A DNA stretch of 64,000 bases, taken from Rhizobiaceae bacterium (GTDB lineage Bacteria; Pseudomonadota; Alphaproteobacteria; Rhizobiales; Rhizobiaceae). Numbering within the stretch: the stretch's first letter is position 1; each line of letters begins with the position of its first letter. The notes below the pieces were generated by a model. That model ran no database searches. It was not told the origin of the DNA and saw only the letters and a list, made by a program, of their open reading frames with translations. Positions 61,083 to 64,000 of this stretch are shown here, piece after piece. The position numbers and the translations under genes were made by a program. The DNA is taken from positions 248,001 through 312,000 of the forward strand of contig JAILWO010000002.1 of the NCBI GenBank assembly GCA_025698895.1. Direction: 5' to 3'.

Positions 61083-62488
61083 TGCACCGGCTCCCAGGCG
61101 CTTCCGTTCCATTCGATGCGTTCCCCGGTCTGAGGATTGACCGCACGAATCCTTCCGGACTGGCCGGGGCCGCGCGGCGTGTTGACTCGCGAAGGACCGT
61201 CATTGCCGACGCGATTGCCGCGACCGCCTGAAACGGGCTCCTCGGGAAACAGCGGATTGGCTTCAGCGTAGTCACGCACAGCGCGATTGAAGCCGGTATC
61301 CAGGCGCCCGTTCTGTTCGATGTACTGGTCTGCCAGGCGGGCGATTTCGATCTTGCGCTGTTCCATGGCGCGGAAGGCCTGGAGCATTCTGCGATTGCCT
61401 TCCGGTGAACGATCGATGCCGATCTGCGAATCCTTCAGGAACTTGATGTCCCTGTCGGACAGAGCGCCAGGCATACCCATGCCGCCATCTGGCGAGCGCA
61501 TGGTGAGCGCCATCCTGTTCTGGATAGAGCGGATCAACTCGCCGCCGGCCAGTTTCTCCGGGTCGGTGTCGAGCCCCATAGCCGCACCAAGCTGGCGCAG
61601 ATTGAGCTCCATTTCGGCCCCGAAGCCAGTGCGAACGCCGGAATTGATCGCCTGTTCGGCAATGTCGTACATGCCGAGCATCTGTTCCGCGTTCGACGCG
61701 CCAGCGGTCAGGTCGTCATAGCGCCTCGCGAACAGTTTCGCGCTTTCCTGATCCCAGGCCTTTTCGCCCGCGCCCACATTGACGTTCGTGGCCCCGGCCT
61801 GCCTCATCTCCCGCATGAAGTCTGGGAATGAACCGCGATATCCCTGCTTTCGGGCGAACTGATATTCGCGAATGTCGTCCGTCGTCGGGTTTCGCTTTTC
61901 TTGGACCTCGTACCAGAGCTTCTCGTGCTTCAAGGCTTCCGATGGTTCGGCGCGGGACAAAGCCTGTTGACGGACCACCTGTTGCAACAGATTCCGGTCG
62001 CGCGCGATAAATGTCGCCTGGTCGGGCCTATACCCAATGCGCTGTAGCCATGCGACGGCTTCATTTTGGCCGGACTGCTGGCCGCCGCTGAGAAGGTCGC
62101 GGATGCCCCCCAATAATCCGCCACCTGACGCTGGCGAGGAATAGCCCGAAGAGTGCGACCGGCGAGCGCTGCCGCCGCCCATACCTTCCAGCCCTTCGCT
62201 GCGCTGCGCCGCCTCGCCAGAGTAGCGTGCCGTGATCTGTCCGCCAGAGGGACTGTGTGGACTGCCACCGCCAACCTGATGCTGACCCCATTGTTCCCAC
62301 TGAGAGGGGTCCAACAGACCGCGAGTTGGGGACAACAGGCCGCGCTGCGCGCGATGTCTGTCCTGATCGATCGAGGTAGCAACGTGGCCGCCAGGGTAGC
62401 CCGCGACATGTCCGGAGGGCGCCTGACCATCAGGACCGCTCATCGGGTTGGGATTGAAAAGCTGTTGAAGGAAGGGGGCGAGGTTCAT
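61079..62488 (-). CDS. Virion structural protein
   Basis: 469 aa. N-terminal Gly/Ser/Gln-rich, low-complexity region (residues 1-150), then a helical core (AVAWLQRIGYRPDQATFIAR, KLWYEVQEKRNPTTDDIREY, QFARKQGYRGSFPDFM) and a long conserved-looking C-terminus. It overlaps the next gene by 4 bp. By position between the tail fibre and ejection gene it is likely a tail or ejection-apparatus protein. Confidence 0.72.
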   Translation of the reverse strand: MNLAPFLQQLFNPNPMSGPDGQAPSGHVAGYPGGHVATSIDQDRHRAQRGLLSPTRGLLDPSQWEQWGQHQVGGGSPHSPSGGQITARYSGEAAQRSEGLEGMGGGSARRSHSSGYSSPASGGGLLGGIRDLLSGGQQSGQNEAVAWLQRIGYRPDQATFIARDRNLLQQVVRQQALSRAEPSEALKHEKLWYEVQEKRNPTTDDIREYQFARKQGYRGSFPDFMREMRQAGATNVNVGAGEKAWDQESAKLFARRYDDLTAGASNAEQMLGMYDIAEQAINSGVRTGFGAEMELNLRQLGAAMGLDTDPEKLAGGELIRSIQNRMALTMRSPDGGMGMPGALSDRDIKFLKDSQIGIDRSPEGNRRMLQAFRAMEQRKIEIARLADQYIEQNGRLDTGFNRAVRDYAEANPLFPEEPVSGGRGNRVGNDGPSRVNTPRGPGQSGRIRAVNPQTGERIEWNGSAWEPVQ

Positions 62489-62489
62489 G

Positions 62490-62678
62490 TCAGCCAGCCT
62501 TGATCATGGAGTTGAGCGCCGCCTGCTGGTCCGTCACTGCAAAGCCATAACCGGAGCGAAGGGGTTCAACGCCCAGGAGACGTCCTTCACGCGCATCGGC
62601 GACGATGGAGCCGATTGGCCGGCACTCGCGGCGGTAAAGCCGCCAGAGCTTCATGAGGGAAACGGGCTGCTCGTCCAT
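62490..62678 (-). CDS. Small hypothetical phage protein
   Basis: 62 aa. MDEQPVSLMKLWRLYRRECR, PIGSIVADAREGRLLGVEPL, AVTDQQAALNSMIKAG. A compact, charged, helical sequence that could be a winged-helix-like DNA-binding or adaptor protein. It lies between the tail fibre and the 469-residue gene, 1 bp from the latter. Confidence 0.6.
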   Translation of the reverse strand: MDEQPVSLMKLWRLYRRECRPIGSIVADAREGRLLGVEPLRSGYGFAVTDQQAALNSMIKAG

Positions 62679-62681
62679 CTC

Positions 62682-63965
62682 TCATTGCCCGCCGTTCTGA
62701 GCCTTTAGCTCGGCCACGGCCTCCGCGAGATAGGCGACGGCCGCCCAGAGGTACGGGGTGCGCTTGGCCTGATCTATGCCCCAGGGCACAAAATTGTCGT
62801 TGCCGGGATTGCCATTGCCGGGCGTCGCAAGGTCGGGAGACACAGTGTAGGAAGTCTGCGCGCCCCAGCCTACCGCGCTCTCGCCCGTGCCCTTCCAGTT
62901 GAAGGTCCAGACCGGATCGGCAAGGATGATGGCAAGCGCGTCCTCTCCGGACAGATTGCCTGTCTTTTCCTTGAGCCGCTCGTCGGATGATGTGTTGTAG
63001 GCCGTCGCGCTGCCACTGGTCGTGATCGATCCGACCTGGTTGTTCGGGTTGAAGAACCGCGAGTGTGCGATGCCGCTGGTCGTGTTGCGTGAGCTGTCAT
63101 ACGTTCCAGCGATGATCTGCTTTCCATCCGACGCACCGGACGAGGAAAACGCCCCGACGGTATAGGCGGTGTTCACTGACATGGTGCCGGCCTGTGTCAG
63201 TGACAGGCGAGTTCCGTTACCGGCGTTGAGGAATTCAAGTGATCCCCCGTTCGTGCGAATGCGGTAGGTCTGCGTCGAGCTTTCCTCGAAATCGATCGAT
63301 GGCGACAAGCCCGACGCGGACGTGGTGAGTTCGAGCCCGGTCACGCCGGAATTGGTGCTGGATCGGGTTATTGGCCCTGTCGCCTCCAAGGCGACAACGC
63401 CTGACACGTTGTTGCTGTCACTGATCGTCACGCCGCTTGTCTGGATCAAGCCAGACGTACCATCGAATCGCGGAACCGTGTTGTCGGTCGTGGTTCCGAG
63501 CCTGTTGACGAAGAAAGCGTCAAGCGTCGGGTTGATGAGTATCCAGCCGCCAGCGGCGCTGTTGGCCGCCTCGGAGTACATCACGACATAGACGCCGCCG
63601 TTCTGGAGCTCGCCACCCACGCAAGCCACATCGCCCAAGGTCGTGACTTTCCGAAGCGACTTCGCCCCGATGGAGTTGACGTTGAGCGTCGTCGCTCCGG
63701 TATGGGCCGCGCTGGACTTGAAGGCAACAATCCGGCCATTGGCAAGCGTGGAGAAGGACGAACTGGCGCTGACGGTGCGAGCATTGGCGGTACCGCCAGA
63801 TGTCAAAACACCGCTCAGGTCGCGAAGCAGTTCCGCGATGCGCCGCATCATGACGCGCGCGGAGTTGTTTATGGTCGAAGGCGCCTGACCTTCAAGCCAG
63901 TTGATGAGGTCGTCAGCGTCGTCGTTGTCGGAGGCGGTCAGGCTCCAGTCATACACACTACTCAC
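62682..63965 (-). CDS. Tail fibre protein with C-terminal S74 intramolecular chaperone
   Basis: 427 aa. N-terminus MSSVYDWSLTASDNDDADDL and repeated short beta segments form a fibre shaft (ASSSFSTLANGRIVAFKSSA, TTLNVNSIGAKSLRKVTTLG). The C-terminal domain from about residue 325 begins with AYNTSSDERLKEKTGNLSGE and VWTFNWKGTGESAVGWGAQT, the signature of peptidase S74 chaperones that trim themselves off after folding. Start ATG at 63965. First gene of the leftward operon visible in the window. Confidence 0.88.
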   Translation of the reverse strand: MSSVYDWSLTASDNDDADDLINWLEGQAPSTINNSARVMMRRIAELLRDLSGVLTSGGTANARTVSASSSFSTLANGRIVAFKSSAAHTGATTLNVNSIGAKSLRKVTTLGDVACVGGELQNGGVYVVMYSEAANSAAGGWILINPTLDAFFVNRLGTTTDNTVPRFDGTSGLIQTSGVTISDSNNVSGVVALEATGPITRSSTNSGVTGLELTTSASGLSPSIDFEESSTQTYRIRTNGGSLEFLNAGNGTRLSLTQAGTMSVNTAYTVGAFSSSGASDGKQIIAGTYDSSRNTTSGIAHSRFFNPNNQVGSITTSGSATAYNTSSDERLKEKTGNLSGEDALAIILADPVWTFNWKGTGESAVGWGAQTSYTVSPDLATPGNGNPGNDNFVPWGIDQAKRTPYLWAAVAYLAEAVAELKAQNGGQ

Positions 63966-64000
63966 AGCGCCGCCCCCCGATCAGAATTGAGGCGAGGTAT

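Larger units (their letters stand above)
45928..64000. mobile_element. Prophage / phage-derived island inserted in a glycosyltransferase gene (right end outside window)
   Basis: From the point where the glycosyltransferase loses its family sequence, codon use and base composition change and genes become phage-like: a tail fibre with S74 chaperone, ejection-like virion proteins, HGGxSTA-type and C39-like small proteins, a ribbon-helix-helix regulator, an SRAP-type protein, two Tat-signal proteins. Integrase, terminase, portal and capsid genes are not seen, so the right end, about which nothing can be said, must carry them if the element is complete. The left boundary is estimated from protein homology only. 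Confidence 0.8.

Noticed and set aside
1-64000. CRISPR array, retron or diversity-generating retroelement
   Set aside because: No regularly spaced direct repeats, no reverse transcriptase motif (YxDD context) and no cas-like gene seen.

Overview
The window reads as a GC-rich chromosome segment of an alphaproteobacterium of the order Hyphomicrobiales, probably close to Mesorhizobium or other Phyllobacteriaceae. This is inferred from the PodJ-like polarity protein, the class I lysyl-tRNA synthetase, the ligase-associated DNA repair genes, a TIGR02186/TauE pair and GC-rich palindromic repeats of a rhizobial type. No 16S rRNA or species marker is present, so the genus is a guess.

Regions from left to right. 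1-2.8 kb: the end of a peptide (Dpp/Opp-type) ABC importer operon. 2.8-5.7 kb: a minus-strand cluster whose core is an EagR-type chaperone, a prePAAR protein ending in an HExxH metallopeptidase domain, and an exported protein of unknown function. This looks like an orphan type VI secretion effector module. 5.8-12.3 kb: small redox enzymes with LysR and HxlR regulators. 12.6 kb: tRNA-Thr(CGU). 13.2-14.2 kb: nitronate monooxygenase. 15.6-23.0 kb: the ligase-associated DNA repair set (ATP-dependent ligase, MBL exonuclease, DEXH helicase, PdeM nuclease), interleaved with a YkvA-like membrane protein and a TPR-methyltransferase. 23.7-25.5 kb: a TauE/SafE permease with its TIGR02186 partner. 25.7-29.3 kb: a PodJ-like protein.

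29.6-39.0 kb: a MerR regulator followed by an acyl-CoA degradation run (two acyl-CoA dehydrogenases, thioesterase, GST, RidA, thiolase, bifunctional 3-hydroxyacyl-CoA dehydrogenase, thioesterase). Near-identical palindromes precede the first dehydrogenase and the distant nitronate monooxygenase gene, and a related half-conserved site precedes merR itself, so these probably form one regulon. 39.0-44.3 kb: an S24-type repressor with a degenerate nuclease-like protein, LysRS, a TerB-like protein, a sterol desaturase-like enzyme and a solute-binding protein.

44.5-46.0 kb: a family 2 glycosyltransferase gene that is cut off just after its QxxRW motif. From there to the right edge the sequence is a prophage or phage-derived island. 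It carries accessory genes (two Tat-signal proteins, a ribbon-helix-helix regulator with a perfect inverted-repeat operator, a secreted nuclease, zinc-ribbon and SANT-like proteins, a frameshifted SRAP gene, a ClpP-fold/SH3/SPOR protein, a glycine-rich adhesin-like protein). A leftward virion operon follows (tail fibre with S74 chaperone, ejection-type proteins). No integrase, terminase, portal or capsid gene lies inside the window, so those must be further right or missing.

The strongest candidates for something new are the EagR/prePAAR/metallopeptidase module (2.8-4.9 kb), the metal-ligand-less MBL protein at 11.4 kb, the MerR regulon sites, and the cargo of the prophage.
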